Assembly (NCBI RefSeq): GCF_000341265.1
Contig: NZ_ANAE01000164.1
Location: 1-64,000 of the forward strand
Source of the DNA: Nocardiopsis prasina DSM 43845
GTDB lineage: Bacteria > Actinomycetota > Actinomycetes > Streptosporangiales > Streptosporangiaceae
Length of the DNA stretch: 64,000 nucleotides
Reading direction: 5' to 3'
Both the position numbers and the translations under genes were made by a program. This document shows positions 62,921-64,000 of the stretch, piece after piece. The notes under the pieces are model-generated. The model made no database searches. It saw nothing but the letters and a program-made list of their open reading frames with translations, and was not told where the DNA came from. Each line of letters starts with the position of its first letter. Positions within the stretch are counted from its first letter, which is position 1.

Positions 62921-64000
62921 TCAGCGCTCCGGTTCGAACCAGACGGCGGCCAGCGGCGGCAGCGTGATCTCGGCGGAGAACGGCTGACCGTGCCACTCCT
63001 GGGCCTGGGTCTCGACGGACGTCGGCGCCTCGTGGCCGGAACCCCCGAAGCGCGGGTCGTCGGAGTTGAGCACCGACGTCCAGCGGCCCTCGGAGGGCAG
63101 GCCCACCCGCCAGTTCGGGCGGGGCACGGGCGAGAAGTTCACCGCGCACGCGAGCACTGAGCCGTCCTCGCCGTGGCGCAGGTAGCTGAGCGTGTTGCCC
63201 TGGCGGTCACCCCCGTCGAGCCAGCGGAACCCGGCCGGGTCGGTGTCCAGCGACCACAGCGCCGGACGCGGTCGATAGGCGTTGTTGAGTGCCCTGACCA
63301 GCCTCTGGGCCCCCGCGTGGTGCTCGAACTGGAGCAGCCACCACGGCACGCCCTCCTCGTGCGACCACTCGTCGCCCTGGGCGATCTCGCCGCCCATGAA
63401 GAGCAGCTGCTTGCCCGGGTGCGACCACATGAACGACAGCAGCGCGCGCAGCGTCGCGGCGCGCTGCCACTCGTCACCGGGCGGCTTGTTGAAGAGCGCC
63501 TGCTTGCCGTGCACGACCTCGTCGTGGGACAGCGGCAGCACGTAGTTCTCGCTGTACGCGTAGACCATCGAGAACGTGATGTCGTCGTGGTGGTACTCGC
63601 GGTGGATCGGCTCCTTCTTCACGTACTCCAGGGAGTCGTGCATCCAGCCCATGTTCCACTTCAGCCCGAACCCGAGACCGCCCATGTCCACCGGCTGGGT
63701 CACCCCCGTGTACGCGGTGGACTCCTCCGCGATCATTGCCACGTTCGGGTTGCGCCGGTAGACCGTGGTGTTGAGCTCCTTGAGGAAGTCGATCGCCTCC
63801 AGGTTCTCCCGGCCGCCGAAGGCGTTGGGCTCCCACTGCCCGGAGTCCCGCGAGTAGTCGAGGTAGATCATCGAGGCCACGGCGTCCACCCGGAGGCCGT
63901 CGATATGGAACTCCTCCAGCCAGTACAGGGCGTTGGCGACGAGGAAGTTGCGCACCTCGGTGCGTCCGTAGTTGAAGATGAGGGTTCCCCAGTCGGGGTG
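62921..64000 (-). CDS. glgB: 1,4-alpha-glucan branching enzyme, C-terminal part
   Basis: A partial GH13 enzyme; about 359 C-terminal residues are inside the window and the gene continues beyond position 64000. It forms alpha-1,6 branches in glycogen. The catalytic regions seen are [18 protein letters not shown] with the nucleophile Asp, [15 protein letters not shown] with the acid/base Glu and [14 protein letters not shown] with the stabilising Asp. The C-terminal beta domain ([16 protein letters not shown]) is complete. The missing N-terminal part would hold the CBM48 domain. Confidence 0.96.
   Translation of the reverse strand, partial: HPDWGTLIFNYGRTEVRNFLVANALYWLEEFHIDGLRVDAVASMIYLDYSRDSGQWEPNAFGGRENLEAIDFLKELNTTVYRRNPNVAMIAEESTAYTGVTQPVDMGGLGFGLKWNMGWMHDSLEYVKKEPIHREYHHDDITFSMVYAYSENYVLPLSHDEVVHGKQALFNKPPGDEWQRAATLRALLSFMWSHPGKQLLFMGGEIAQGDEWSHEEGVPWWLLQFEHHAGAQRLVRALNNAYRPRPALWSLDTDPAGFRWLDGGDRQGNTLSYLRHGEDGSVLACAVNFSPVPRPNWRVGLPSEGRWTSVLNSDDPRFGGSGHEAPTSVETQAQEWHGQPFSAEITLPPLAAVWFEPER

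Overview
This window looks like chromosomal DNA of a high-GC actinomycete, most likely Nocardiopsis or a close relative. The reasons are the very high G+C in third codon positions, frequent GTG/TTG starts, actinobacterial gene order (rsmD-coaD-yceD-rpmF-rnc-mutM-smc; ftsY-amtB-ffh-rpsP-khpA-rimM-trmD-rplS-lepB-yraN-comM-dprA; xerC-M23 peptidase-rpsB-tsf-pyrH-frr-cdsA), and families typical of the group (SARP regulator, DUF397, DUF5753, DUF2469). The genus is an inference; no rRNA gene is present.

The backbone is a conserved housekeeping block for translation, protein export and chromosome maintenance, interrupted by two accessory segments. Segment A (about 9.5-22.7 kb, between smc and ftsY) holds a 1.2-kb non-coding imperfect palindrome, a whiJ/abaA-like regulatory cassette (three GHKL-type ATPase proteins, an unknown protein, an XRE/DUF5753 regulator and three DUF397 copies, one frameshifted), an L7/L12-domain protein, a secreted subtilisin-like protease, and a cobalamin-riboswitch-preceded uptake pair (binding lipoprotein plus permease, no ATPase).

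Segment B (about 36.7-52.6 kb, between dprA and ridA/xerC) is the most interesting part: a RiPP biosynthetic cluster of thiopeptide (thiazolyl peptide) type. Two tandem precursor peptides with almost identical leaders end in cores carrying ten cysteines. They are followed by seven genes, each overlapping the next by 4 nt: an ocin-ThiF/leader-binding protein, a YcaO cyclodehydratase with a PxPxP C-terminus, a double SagB/nitroreductase-like protein, a LanB-type glutamylation protein, two small LanB-like proteins (probable elimination protein and probable [4+2] pyridine synthase), and a second SagB-like dehydrogenase. Convergent to this operon is a two-gene operon for an iron-ADH-like dehydrogenase and a class III aminotransferase. 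That pairing matches the daptide enzymes that oxidatively decarboxylate and then transaminate a peptide C-terminus. Since both cores end in a free Ser, the cluster may make a polythiazole thiopeptide with a C-terminal aminoethyl amide, a thiopeptide-daptide hybrid. A divergent SARP gene probably controls it. No transporter, leader peptidase or resistance gene is visible.

The right end carries pyrH, frr, cdsA, an aminotransferase, an APC-family permease and the 3' part of glgB, which runs off the window. Terminator-like hairpins separate many units; few have a U-tract, as is usual at this base composition.
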